64,000 bases of DNA from Planoprotostelium fungivorum (taxonomy: Eukaryota; Evosea; Variosea; Cavosteliida; Cavosteliaceae). How positions within the stretch are numbered: the first letter of the stretch is position 1; each line of letters begins with the position of its first letter. The translations under genes and the position numbers were made by a program. The notes under the pieces are model-generated. The model searched no databases and was not told the origin of the DNA. It saw only the letters and a program-made list of their open reading frames with translations. Of the stretch, positions 25,337 to 36,821 are shown in pieces. Where the stretch lies: NCBI GenBank assembly GCA_003024175.1, contig MDYQ01000080.1, positions 1-64,000 of the forward strand, written 5' to 3'.

Positions 25337-27516
25337 ATGGTAATCCAAGCATGGTTGTCTATCTTCCTCATGCTGATCGCATGCTGCCGATGTGACCCTA
25401 CGGCATCATCGGCGGGGATCGATGCGGTGTTGGGGTACTTCTGTGAGACTGCATATCAAGATCCTACCGATCGCAGCTGGACATACGGAGGAGTCTGTTA
25501 CAACTTCCAACATCTTCAACATGTGTCCAGCGGGAAGGGAGCCGATGGAGACATTTTCATATCAGACGAACTCAAATGGGTCGTCCTCGCTTGGAGAGGA
25601 ACCGAGATCACCTCTCTCAGCGACGTGTCTGCAGATACCAACATCAGAAAGGTCCCTTGCATTTTGAATGGTCAATCGTGTGGTACAGTGCACGGTGGCT
25701 TCTACGATGCATACAACTCCACCCTCAGACTGTGGAATATCCCTCAGTATTCTCAGTATCAATTCTTCATCACGGGACACAGTCTGGGAGGTGCTCTCGC
25801 AGTTCTGAGTGCAGTCGATCTTCAACTGAGAGGATACAATATCACGGGTGTTGCCACGTTCGGGCAGCCACGTGTGGGACTACAGGTGCCTCATCCATCG
25901 CCATCCATATCATCAGATCGCTGACAACATCATTCAGGACTTCATCAATTATTTCAACTCACTCAACATACCCTTCACTCGTTACGTCAAGACGTACGAG
26001 GGTCAAGTCGATTACATAACAGTGGCTCCGCCCAATTGGCCCAACATGAACGGGAGCGTTCAGCTTCTATGTTATGACTGTCGATGGAGTGTCGATTTTT
26101 TCAACCTCTTGTCTCTTCACGGTATCACCGGTTACGCAGATGTGTTGAGGTGAGATGGGAGATGGAAGGTGATTGTAACCTCCATCAGACTCATGTCTAA
26201 TTCTGGCTCGGCCTGTACTCCGGGTCTATTCAATCTGACTTACACGCCCATCAAATTCTATTACGATTGGACTGTATCTCTCAACAACCTCACACGAGTA
26301 TGTTCCATCATCCATCGATGTCTAATCATGATCATCTCCGTCATCCGTTCACGTGCTCAATCGACTGCAGGGAAGTATCGTTAAGGCGACTCTCTTAAGC
26401 ACAGATAGCGACACTGTAGCCGCCTGCATCTTTTCATCCAACCAAGTTTACGCGTACACACGCGCACCCTGTAACAACATCACCTCTGCTGTATTATTCG
26501 GCAAATCGAACGCTTACATCTATCCATCCACGAAGAGCGCAACATTGACCAAAGACGACACGTATCGTCTCATCTGTAAGACATCATCATCATCCATCGC
26601 ACTCCATCATCATTGCGCAACCATCGTCACATCATCATCGCAGCTGATGACCCCCACAGTACAAAACTACAACAGTGTAGAATCAGCGAGAGTGAATTAC
26701 ACTTACCTCGTCATCCTGCCGGTTCCATCCGAGCCCAGAAACCTCTCTTTCATATCGGCCACGGCCAACAGCGTCGCAATCAAATGGGACGCCCCCCTCA
26801 CTACCGGAGTTCCCGAGAGCATCACCCTCTATTACGTATCGTACGTAACAGCCTCCGGCGACACGGGTAACGTGACGATTCCCGGAAATTTCAACTCGTA
26901 CAACTACACTGGCCTGTCACCCCACGTATGGCATTCTTTCACGTGAGTACTTACGTACGTAATTTCATCTGAAACGTAACAGTGTCACCGCATTCAACGG
27001 CAGGTACTGGTCTGCACCCTCCATCTCCTTCACCGGTTTCACTCTCCACCCTGCCCCACCCAACGCCTTATCTACAACGAGAAACGTCACTCGCTTCCTC
27101 CACGTGGTCAACATCACTCTCGTCGGGTACGATGACAATTCGTGGTACTACTTTTCAAGTGGGGAGGACTGTCTGGGAGCCATGAATGGAAAGAGGCGAC
27201 TGAACGACAGCACGGCGCAAGTGTACGTGATGCTACCGGATGGTACGTACAGTACGTGCTATGGATACTCGGATGCACAGTGAGTGTCTCTGGGTGTCTT
27301 GTCGTTGACGTGAAAAGGTACGATGCAGAGTTCACGGTGCAAGCGAGTGTACCTGCATTCACCGTGGGAGCAATAACGACGAGCCAGAATACGATGGCAC
27401 CGACGAATGGAATACAGACGACACAGGATGGAGTCGTCGCTGGAGGATCGAAATTGGAAGTTACGAAGTTCTTCACCCTCTGTACAATGATATCCATCTT
27501 TGGAATGATACAATAA
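25337..27516 (+). CDS. Secreted class 3 lipase with fibronectin III domain and hydrophobic tail
   Basis: A signal peptide (MVIQAWLSIFLMLIACCRC) precedes an alpha/beta hydrolase of the fungal lipase class 3 type: LAWRGTEITS, GGFYDAYNST and the nucleophile elbow FFITGHSLGGALAVLSA, then ATFGQPRVG and SLHGITGYADVL, where the catalytic His should lie. A second beta-rich region with cysteines follows, then an FN3 domain (PSEPRNLSFISATANSVAIK, with WDAP). The chain ends GSKLEVTKFFTLCTMISIFG, a hydrophobic tail that fits a GPI-attachment signal. More than ten N-x-S/T sequons support secretion. It is probably a digestive or cell-surface triacylglycerol lipase. Introns are 40-110 nt. Confidence 0.88.
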
Positions 27517-27759
27517 ATAATGAGAATGATGTGGTTCGAATGCAAGGGGCTGACAAACTGAAGAGGTCTATCTAGCAAGTGAAGAGAACGTTGTGTCATA
27601 TTCGGTCTTCTTTGACGGATCTACCGTGGAGGCTTCTCTTGGCTTGTTAGGGAAAGAGTAAACTTGAATAAAGAGAACGTAGGAATCCAATGGTGGAATG
27701 TCATTTATTCTGCTGCAGACGGAATAAATTGATCTGATCTGATCATCACACAAGGAACG

Positions 27760-28217
27760 ATGAATTGGGCCGATGTGGAGGAATCATTGCATCAGCTGAA
27801 AGGTAGATCTAAGAGGGAAGGAAACCTTCTAGAGCAGGTTTACCTCGATCTGCGACACGTTAAACATTGGAAGACGATACGCATATGTGAATTACCAGAA
27901 CAGCACATCTCGTATATAGTGGGACAATCAGAAGAGAATGCACAAGAGCAGGTATCACGCACATCACAGATCGGGTGTAGGATGAACACGATCTTACATT
28001 TACCAGATAGTCTTACCTATTTTGACCAGCCAGAGTGTCGATCCCCATTTGTGAGGGATACACACTTGATCCTGTCTCACTGATCCTCAGAATGCATGAA
28101 GTGATCACGAAGACGACAACGCAAGGCCAGCGTCGTGTCAATCTAGCCGTCTTAGAGAGCGATTCCACGGTGGCTTATTACAGTGTCTATGACGGACTGC
28201 AACCTCCCAAACCATGA
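27760..28217 (+). CDS. tRNA-splicing endonuclease subunit TSEN15 (Sen15)
   Basis: The product is about 130 aa. It matches the Sen15 fold in order: YLDLRHVKHWKTIRICELPE with a following ISYIVGQ strand, then IPICEGYTLDPVSLILRMHE and the hallmark LAVLESDSTVAYYSVYDGL. Human TSEN15 has the same ...VESDSTIVYYKLTDG... end and the same YLDL and LPE positions. Sen15 is a structural subunit of the TSEN complex that cuts introns from pre-tRNAs, so it is the expected partner of the intron-bearing tRNA-Met at 1732-1827. One intron, donor GTGTAG, separates the two coding blocks; its acceptor (CCAG) was chosen because it alone restores the frame. It converges with RACK1. Confidence 0.88.
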
Positions 28218-28406
28218 TTAGAGAAGATGCAACAGACACAACGATGGAACGAGAGAACAAGATGCCGCTTTGATGATGATAAAACATTACATCGACCACG
28301 ATGTATTCGATGAGATGACACACGAGAACGGTACGATAGACAGCATCACAACAATAAGATGGACTCAACATTTTGGCTTTCGCACAAGAGAAAAAGATCT
28401 ATTGTC

Positions 28407-29538
28407 TTAGTTTCTGATGACCTCAAAGACACGGACGGTGTTGTCGGTGTAACCGGCAAAGAGGGTGGAACCATCGGCAGACCAGGCGATGGAAATGGCA
28501 GCGGGAACCTTGCGTCCCTCACCGACCAGAGTGGAAGAGCGGATGTCAGCGACAACGTTCTTGCTCTCCAGATCCCAGATCTTGATGGAAGACTGGGTGG
28601 CAGCGCACAGCCAGTATCTGGTGGGGGAGAAGGTGAGAGCGTGGATGATGTCGGAGGCCTCGAGGGAGTAGAGGTGCTTGCCCTCGTTCAGGTCCCACAG
28701 ACGAGCGGTTCCATCCTTGCCACCGGAGGCGCAGAGAGATCCATCGGGGGACACGGTGACGGTGTTGATGTAACCGGTGTGGCCGATGAGGTTGTTGCGG
28801 ATCTTGCAGTTGGTCAAGTTCCAGATCTTGACGAGCTTGTCCCAACCACCGGAGACGACGATGGGGTTGGAAGCGTTGGGGCTGGGGGAGAAACGGACGC
28901 AAGAGACCCACTCGGTGTGGCCTCCCTCGGTGTGACCTCCCTGCTCGATGGTGTACTTGCACTCTCCTGGGAGGTTGTGAGAAGAATGTCTTTAGAGGAT
29001 GATATGAGATATGATGGGAAGAGAGTGAAACGTACCGAGGGTGTTCCACAGCTTGATGCTCTTATCTCTGGAGCCAGAGACGATCTGTCTGTTGTCGGCG
29101 GAGAAGGCAACAGAGAGGACGTCCTTGGTGTGACCGACGAAACGTCTGGTGGTGGTGCCGTTGTTCAGGTCCCACAGACGGAGGGTTCCGTCCCAAGATC
29201 CAGAGAGGGCAAACTGTCCATCGGAGGAGATGACGATGTCCTGAACAAAGTGGTGGTGACCAGTGAGAGATCTTCTGGGGTAACCAGCGCTACCGTGCTC
29301 ACCACGGGTGAGGTTCCACATCATCAAAGTTCTATCTATCATTCCGAAATCAGAAATCGAAATCCATATGATTCGAAACATTCGTATGGACAGGAGGTGC
29401 AGAAGATGAGAGAGGAATAGAGAACCCACCTCTAGAACCGGTGAGGAGAACGTCGGGGTTCTCAGGGAAAGTGGCGATGGAGGTGACCCATCCTCCGTGT
29501 CCCTTGAGGGATCCGCGCAGAGCAAGAACGTCAGACAT
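28407..29538 (-). CDS. RACK1, ribosome-associated WD40 protein
   Basis: Starts [20 protein letters not shown] and shows seven WD repeats, including [48 protein letters not shown] and [15 protein letters not shown], ending [11 protein letters not shown]. Length and order match RACK1 (GNB2L1/Asc1), which sits on the 40S head and scaffolds kinases. Two introns only, and codons are strongly biased to C or G at third positions, as expected for a very highly expressed gene; this also creates a long false frame on the other strand. Just before the WVSCVRFSP repeat the chain reads [10 protein letters not shown], a five-residue tandem duplication not usual in RACK1. Confidence 0.96.
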
Positions 29539-29766
29539 GTTTTTTATAACCTTCGAGGTTTAGACGTTGACGATGATGGAGTTGATGTTCACCTTGTGCG
29601 ATTGTGGAAAACGAGCAGAAGGAACGCTCGCTCTGAATATGACATCTCTCATGACATCTTTAAAATTTCCCCTCTCCGAACCATTTCATTTTATTCTTTT
29701 TTCTTTTTCGTTTTTTAACAGCTGCAGAGACAGTTAGCCTTCTGCTGAGATAACATCTCCTTCTGA

Positions 29767-30511
29767 CTACGTCTTCACGGCGATAGAGCCAGTGAAATCC
29801 TCAAAGCATGTCAGCATGAAATGTCGTCATCGATGGAAGCTCACCTTCTGTCCTTCCGTTCGGTTATCTCGACGTAGCTGGTGCCTGAGTGTGTCATTCA
29901 TCTCTTTCATCTGGTCGGCCGAACATACGGTCGGTGGCTTGGGGAGGGCGAATGCAGACGGCAGTGTGGGCTCAGTTTGTACCATCTTGTACCACGAGGG
30001 CGGTTCTGATGTGGGGTTGTATCTCTGCCGTGAGATCAGCTGCATGCAGAATGGATCGAATCACCTCTCCGTCCATTTGATCCATGAGAGGTAATGGAGA
30101 GGGTGGGGCGTGATAAGGAGACCATGACATACCCTCTTGAGTGGGTAACGTCCTCGGTGACTTCGGCAGAGAAGGTGATGCAGGTGAGTCTCCCATCAAC
30201 ATCGAAGACAGTGGCGGCAGTTCCGACATGGTATTGATGGCGTCGCTCAATCTGCGATTTCGAACGGTTATGCTGGCTGGTTGTGCATCTTCCACCATCA
30301 TGTTATTGTCCTCTTCGACTGGTGATTTGTTTCCTTCCGCTCGGATTTTCTCTTCTTCTCTTCGTGCTTCGATCACGTCGGTGGCGAGGTCCCAATGAGG
30401 TAGCTATCATGTTCGGATCAGCAACGAGACTCTACACGTTCACGACGTTCGCACATCTCTCACCTCGGCTTGAGCCCGTCGTCTATCTTCCATCTTTTGT
30501 AACGATCCCAT
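29767..30511 (-). CDS. Unknown protein, disordered with short conserved-looking helices
   Basis: Starts MGSLQKMEDRRRAQAE and continues after a 60-nt intron with LPHWDLATDVIEARREEEK. The middle is S/P-rich (GDSPASPSLPKSPRT). The last third reads YNPTSEPPSWYKMVQTEPTL, then SADQMKEMNDTLRHQLRRDN and the end DFTGSIAVKT. Three introns of 36-60 nt fit. No domain is recognised; the charged N-terminal helix and the amphipathic C-terminal helix suggest a scaffold or subunit of a complex. The exon around MSWSPYHAPPSPLP could instead be intron. Confidence 0.6.
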
Positions 30512-30681
30512 TGTCTGTATGATGTGTTTTACAAATGTTCGCAAGTCGCTCGCGACTGGAAGAGTCAGAACAGTCGTCTAAACATCTCTCACTCTTTGTT
30601 CAGATGACCTCTCGATCTTTGTCTGTCCAAGAGCCCTGACACCGGTGGAAAACCGGAAGGAAAGCCGACTGTTCTGGCTCT

Positions 30682-30700
30682 CGGAAAATTCAATTTTCCG
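30682..30700. other. Inverted repeat CGGAAAATT-C-AATTTTCCG
   Basis: Nine-bp perfect arms with a one-base spacer, upstream of the unknown gene at 29767-30511 and after the SulP stop. The half word GGAAAATTGGCGG recurs at 18016 and 43122. Confidence 0.8.
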
Positions 30701-30782
30701 GTTTTAGCACACCCTACAAATACACGCGCGATGCGACATCATCAAGTCTTTGAATGGAACAAAGGAAGCAGTCCTCTCTCGT

Positions 30783-33700
30783 TTATCGTGATGTGATGGA
30801 TCGTGTGGAAAATTGATACGTTTGGAAGGTGAGGCACAGAGACTGTATGACGGCACTGTAGACGGCGAAGGCCAGAACGGGGTCATCCATCTCCATGCGA
30901 CTGAAGCTCTCGTTGGTTAACTCGTAGACGGTGCAAGGTCCTTCTGCTTCACATGATAGATCGTGAGGAATTCCTAAGAACTTGGACAGCTCTCCCACAA
31001 AGGTACCTGATCATGAGACATCAGATCGAGCTCGTCGCACCATCATCATCATCACCCTTTGTCGTCTTGAAATGCCTCAATTTCGCTCCGTTCTCATCGC
31101 TGATACCGTAATGATTCAACTGTCCCTGCTTCAAGTAATAGATCGACGTCCCAAAGTCTCCAAATGTGTACAGTACTTCTCCACTGTTTCCCATCAGTTC
31201 TCCACAGATTCTCCACGAAGCTCACTCGACCAATCTCTTCCTGTTGAAGTAACGGTTGACCAGCTCGACGCACTGCTCGTCTGTCACGTCCGGAGGCAAG
31301 TGAGCCGCCAGCGTAGAGATGAAGTCTGGAACGTAATCGTATAGAGTCTGATTGGCCAGTTCATCACGAACTCCTCCCTTGACTCTCGATCGGATGATCT
31401 TGTCTTCACACCATTCTACTGCCAAGTCCAACTCCTGACGTCGTTCAGATGGTGACGCGTGATGACGTCATCGTTGTAGACGGACTCACGTCGAATATCT
31501 TCATGCGGCAGCGGGGATTTTCAGATATGACTCGATGCTTTCGAAACACCTACACCGTTGATGACGTGTGATGACGTCATCACCCTCACCTTCTCCACGC
31601 GAGCCGACAGTCCACAGAAGACCAACGTGATGTTGTCACTGGCGGCCATCTGGACGATCTTCATGAAAGAAGACATGGCTGTGGAGTCCATTCCGGGTAC
31701 TGCCGCGAAATCGAGTATGAGATAAGACAGTTTCTTGTCTTTCTTTGATTCTTTCTTGCCCTCTATGAAGGAAGAGATACGTTGGGTGATGGAATGCAGA
31801 GACTTTCTCTTCTTCTTCTCTGGCTCAACGGAACCCGATTCCATTCTGTCGGCCTCGTCGAGGGGCTCGCTCGAATCGAGACTGTTGTACTTGCGTTGGG
31901 TGACCTGGGAGGTCTCAATTTGGGGAATAAAATGAAATAAAAGGTGGACCTTGGAGAAGATTCGCTTGATGAAGAGGGAGAGGCGAGTGAGGGGATTCTG
32001 AGTGTTTTCGTCTTTCATGCGGTTGATCTTCTTTCTCGTCTCTGTTTCTTCTCCCATCTTGTCTTGCAGAAAAGCTAACAATTGGACGGTCGAGCCAAAG
32101 AAGAGATATCCTAATCGTTTGTGTCAGACTCGCGGTGATGAAGAGGTGATGATGAAGAGGTGATGATGAAGAGGTGATGACGAAGAGGTGATGATGAAGA
32201 GGTGATGATGAAGAGATGATGATGACGATGATCACCTTGCAGTTGTAACAACCAGATGTTCTCCGTGTGCTTTGACAAGATCTTCCTCTGAATGTACGGT
32301 CTCTGCACTTTCGAGCTGACTTGAATTCCGTGGAGTGCCTTTCTAACCGGTTTGATCTGAGCGTACTGGAACGCAAAGAAGAGAGCTGCGATGGCCAGGG
32401 ATACAGGTAATCCCACGTTGTTCCCCAGAATCATGAGAGAAGAAGCTGAGAGAGTCAACGAAATTCCGACGAAAATTCATCACCCGTGGCGACGAGCAAG
32501 AAGAATTCAAAGAGGGGGATGCTAGCGTAAGGTTTGTAGAGCCACGCCCACACCATTTCCGCCCCGATGTAAAATAAGACGGCACCGAAGAAAAATCGTG
32601 GAATGTACTCGATGATGGGAACGTTCGCCAGGAGGAGAACGAGACCTGAAGACCTTGAGATGAATGTCGTCGACGTCGACAAGTATCACCCAACAGACAC
32701 GTGACGATACCAGTCAATCGATTGGCTCCATATTTAGCCACGAAGCCTGTGTTCGAGAAAGTGATGGAGCCCCCGAAGCCACCTGTACGCCTGGTGAACG
32801 AGAGAAAAGTCGATGAAAACTCACCGAAACATCCCACGATGATGTTACCGATTCCGGCACCCTCCAGCTCTTTGCTGCTATTTATAGATCTGGACAGGAC
32901 GTACTCGAGGCCGGAGACGTTGAGGGTGGTGTTGAGAACGTTGAGGATCACCATGGAGATGAAATTGGGCAGCAGTGACGGTAGGACCGAATAATCGATC
33001 AACTCCCAATTCCAATAGTTCCAGATCTATTGAAGAGTCGACGAAAACTCGATGAAAACCCGTAAAATCTTCACCTGGGTGACGGGAACAGACTCCATGG
33101 GCTCGAACAAGAATCTCTGTGCTCTCAATGTCTCTATCGAAATACCCTTCATCCCCACTATCTCATTCAATCATAAAATAAATCATAATTGTTATTTGAT
33201 AAAATCATTAGAATAGAAGATCCATTCGAAGATTGAGACTCACCAACGACCCAAAAGAGGCTGAACGGAACAACGAGACACAGTGGCATGACCAGATAGT
33301 GATGAGAGACACTGTCCATGAGAATGATGACGAGTCCAACGATGACACCTGCACGTGTTATGTCGAGGTCAAGTTGTGGAGCTCACCTGGTACAGCGAGC
33401 AACCACAGACCCGATTGGAAGGTGTGTTTCATCTCTTCAAAGTTTTCGAACGGATAGTCCGTCATGATAGCCACACTGATGAGTCATGAGATGATGATCA
33501 TGTTTGGATGATGATGATGAGATGGTCTGATCGTGATGATCACTCACGATGCTTCTACGAGATATACACCCACGGCAACCAGAAATCCAGCCATGACAGG
33601 ATAAGGAATGTACTGGATGATGGAGACCAGGTTCAATCTTCCTATGGCATAATATCCGATTCCCATGAGAATCGATGTGACTGCAAAGACGAAAAACATG

Positions 33701-34958
33701 GTTGGAATGACTCGATTCTCTTCCGTCGATTCAGCTACGATATTGACCATCAGAGCTGTCCCCATCATCAGCTTCATCTCGTCATGACGATCACGATCAT
33801 CGCACGATGATCACGATCATCGCATGATGTGTGGATGAGAACGTTTGTGTACCTGGAAAGAGGATGTTGGTTTCTTGTACCATGGAGATGTTGAATACGA
33901 GACGGCTTTGGAGTACGGCGACCAACTGATGGACGATGTTGGACATGAGAGACAATTGGATGACCACCGGAAAGAAAGATTCTATTCTTTTTTCAGAACA
34001 TGATGATGAGCCGATCGTGTCCGATGATGATGAGATGGATGATGAAAAGATGATGATGACGGATGACTCACTCATTTTTGGATTCTGGGTGAGAATTCCA
34101 CCGAAACCGAAAGCGTTTGGCATGACGATGAGGAAAACGATGAAGCCGAACATGATGTTGACACCCACTCTCGACACGAATGATGCTCTGTTGTGCGTTC
34201 AGTTTGGACGCCACTTTCACCGTCGGATGACTCACTCGGGTGTCTCGCTGGTTGAACTGTGAGAATCATCCTTCTGGATCGTTGCAGGCTGCATCATGGA
34301 TCAGAAGATGAAGTACGAGGTGTTCCATCACCTCCATCGCGTCGTCTTTGTCGTTTTGACTCTCCAAATCCTCCAGTTCGGCTTCTACCTGTGATGGTGG
34401 GGTGAGATCGTTTCACAACGGTGACATCTCATACCTCCACGGCTCTGAGAGCGATGACAGATTCTGATTGATTTCTCCTGGGCTCAAATGGTGATGAGAC
34501 GTTACTGAAAGAGGGAGAGGTCAAGACTGCTTTTCTCATTCCATGTGGGGTGGCTGATATAATTAGACATCATACGGCCGACGATTCGCATCACCCGGGA
34601 GTGATTGGGGGCTGTGATGTTCACCGTCTGTCCGGTGCGCTGCGCTGAGTGCCTTTCGAAATTTCGTATTGAGATCATCACTGGTTCTGGGTTGCAATTT
34701 CTCAGCTGGTTCGGGGATCGTCTGAGGTTTAATGGTCTCCTCTTCTCCTTTAGGTTGTGACCTTTCCGGAAGAGGTGATCGACTGCACCATTATGTCAAC
34801 ACAAGTATCAATCATGACCAAACACACCCAACATACGGACTGTTGCTGTGTGCCGCGTTGAGTGCTTTCCTGAAGACAGAACTGAGGTCAGTGCTCTGGG
34901 TCAGTGGATTGTTGCGATCGAAATGGTTAGCCTCCATGTGTGGGTTGTTCGAAGCCAT
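30783..34958 (-). CDS. SulP-family transporter with STAS and cyclic-nucleotide-binding-like domains
   Basis: Starts MASNNPHMEANHFDRN. The cytosolic N-terminus holds a repeated motif (FRKALNAAHSNSP, FRKALSAAHRTD, then RKAVLTSPSFS). The membrane part has SulP helices (GVNIMFGFIVFLIVMPNAFG, VIQYIPYPVMAGFLVAVGVY-like segments, GGFGGSITFSNTGFVAKYGA, ANVPIIEYIPRFFFGAVLFY). A STAS domain (LILDFAAVPGMDSTAMSSFM) and a CNMP-type beta domain (EVLYTFGDFGTSIYYLKQGQ, GTFVGELSKFLG) follow. This order matches yeast Vsb1/YGR125W-like vacuolar SulP proteins rather than plasma-membrane sulfate carriers. An intron near 34540-34590 links the N-terminal exon; without it, one would call a separate small gene. The CNBD sequence was not checked for phosphate-cassette residues. 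Confidence 0.86.
32134..32226 (-). repeat. 15-nt tandem GAAGAGGTGATGATG in a SulP intron
   Basis: About six copies on the + strand; the sense strand of the gene therefore reads CATCATCACCTCTTC. Same G-poor sense bias as other long introns here. Confidence 0.9.
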
Positions 34959-35563
34959 ATTATCTTGTCCTCTACGACCTCGCTCCGCCTGATCCTGCGG
35001 TTGCCGCCGGCCTCTGATGTGGAGTGCCGGTTTTTCCGGTTACTTTACAACGGCTGAGAATCCCGTTTTGGAGACTTCCAGCCAACCGATGGGTTCGCAT
35101 GGAAGGAGAGGGACGTCCCTCAATGTCTTCCTTGCTCCTATATGATTCAGATTACGAACTGAGAATTTCCACGGTTTATCAGCAGAGATCATGATGAAAA
35201 AATGAGAAGCAGTCGATTGAACAAGATTTGGACACAGAAGAGGCACACAATTGGAAACGAAAACAGTTTGTGTGTGACACCAGCTTGTGGTTCTGCATTT
35301 GGTTGAGTCTGAGTGCTGACTGTTGTGCGTCCGAGTAGTTCTTAAGGTAGTGGAGTTGATGCAAAGAAGATTCATTTCAATCCCCATCCAATTCATATCT
35401 GATCCTTCCATCTCATCTTTCGACCATCACGGTCACGTGTTTCTTTGTCTTTCTGTGAAGAGCCTCGGAGTCGTCTCATTTTGGGAAAATATTATGTCTT
35501 GTCCCTTCGCGAATTCTTGGCGAAGAGTAGTTCTTCGCAAAGTAATTCTTCCTTCACAACAAC
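34959..35563. other. Divergent promoter region, about 600 bp
   Basis: Lies between the starts of the SulP gene (minus) and the two-TM gene (plus). No exon or repeat supported. One short near-duplication (GAAGAGTAGTTCTTCGC) sits close to the plus-strand start. Confidence 0.5.
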
Positions 35564-36534
35564 ATGGCCAACCGTATCGGAGTGATCGTCGACGACCTGA
35601 AGAGCAGCTGGTACTTCCGTGTCTATGCTCTCTTGTGGCTCGTCTGTGCCATCACTGGTTTTGTCGGACTCATCCATTTTGGAAAGGAGGCCACCAGGTA
35701 GATGTTCCTCGCTTGACGTCAGACGTGACTGACCTCTTCAGATTGTCCAATGAGCACTCGCAGCGCTCTTACCTCGTGAAGACAGACTCACAGACCTTCC
35801 CTCACATTGGCTTTCTCATCCCCAACAATGGACCTAACGGTCAAGAATACCAGATCTTGTCTCTCGATTGCACTGGTCCCACTGTGGATGGTGTAAATGC
35901 AACCAGACAACCCAAATTGATCACCAAGCCCTGTTACGACACCGTTTTCTTCAACAAGCAAAAGCGATGCCTGAAAGTCGAAACGGATGCAATCATCAAG
36001 AACGTCGATGAGGCACTTCGCTGCGTCGTCACCTTCAACAACACTGTCGCCGGAGAGCACGTGAGGACACCTTCCACGTCACAAGGTCACCAGTATTCAC
36101 TCCCCTCTTTAGGTCGAGATCGTGATGTCCAACGATGTGAACCCGGAAAGAAACCCTCAATACCTCGTGGGAACGACTCAAGACGTCACTCTGAGCAAGA
36201 TCTACAAGGATGATGAGTTCTTCTTCAGAAGAACCGTTAACGAGCGCAATGGTGACGCCAACGTCACCCTCTTCCACGCCACCTTCCGTTTTGCTGATCT
36301 CTACGAGCACCACCAAGTCACCGATGACGATGCTTACACCAGATGGCAATCAGCTGCAGACATTGGAGGGTGACACGTCTCATTCGCACTCGATCTCTCT
36401 GACTCGAAGACAGATTCGGATTCTTCCTCTACATCCTTCACTCTATCGTCATGTTCTTCGTCAGTCTCTTCCTCGAGAACAACTCCGTATTCCTCAACGG
36501 AGGAGCCAAGACTGGAAGCTACCAGAATCTATAA
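35564..36534 (+). CDS. Unknown two-pass membrane protein, highly expressed codon usage
   Basis: Begins MANRIGVIVDDLKSSWYFRV followed by a first membrane helix (YALLWLVCAITGFVGLIHFG). A large non-cytosolic domain of about 200 residues follows, with four cysteines (LDCTG, KPCYD, KRCLK, LRCVV) and several N-x-S/T sites. A second helix (FFLYILHSIVMFFVSLFLEN) precedes a short tail ending GSYQNL. Three introns of about 40-55 nt. The codons are mostly C-ending (ATC, GTC, AAG), like RACK1, which suggests an abundant protein. Topology (two helices flanking a Cys-rich loop) recalls ASC/degenerin-like or tetraspanin-like organisation, but there is no sequence match I can name. Confidence 0.78.
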
Positions 36535-36821
36535 ATCAGTTCCTTTCAATCTCTCCATCATCTCTCATTCTCATCTCTCATTTTCATCTCTCATCTACGT
36601 CATAGCCTCATCTGAAGTCGAGACGACTCACATTCACTTTATTACATCTTCTAAAGAGGTCAAAGCCTCTCTCATCTCCTCCGCACAATTTTCCTTCATC
36701 TGAACAAGGACTCGACGGATCGCTTCCATCTGAAACTTTAAAATGTCCTCTCCATTCATCTCCCCCTCCTTTCCTTCTCTCCTACTTTCTTTCAACTCCT
36801 CCTCCTCATCACATCATCATC

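Noticed and set aside
28359-29420. A 353-codon open frame on the plus strand
   Set aside because: It is antisense to RACK1. The strong C/G bias at third positions of RACK1 removes stops from the opposite strand; the frame has no recognised domain.
34570-34958. A separate small gene upstream of the SulP transporter
   Set aside because: A GTGAAC...CAG intron joins it in frame to the transporter, and the repeated RKAL/RKAV motif continues across the junction.
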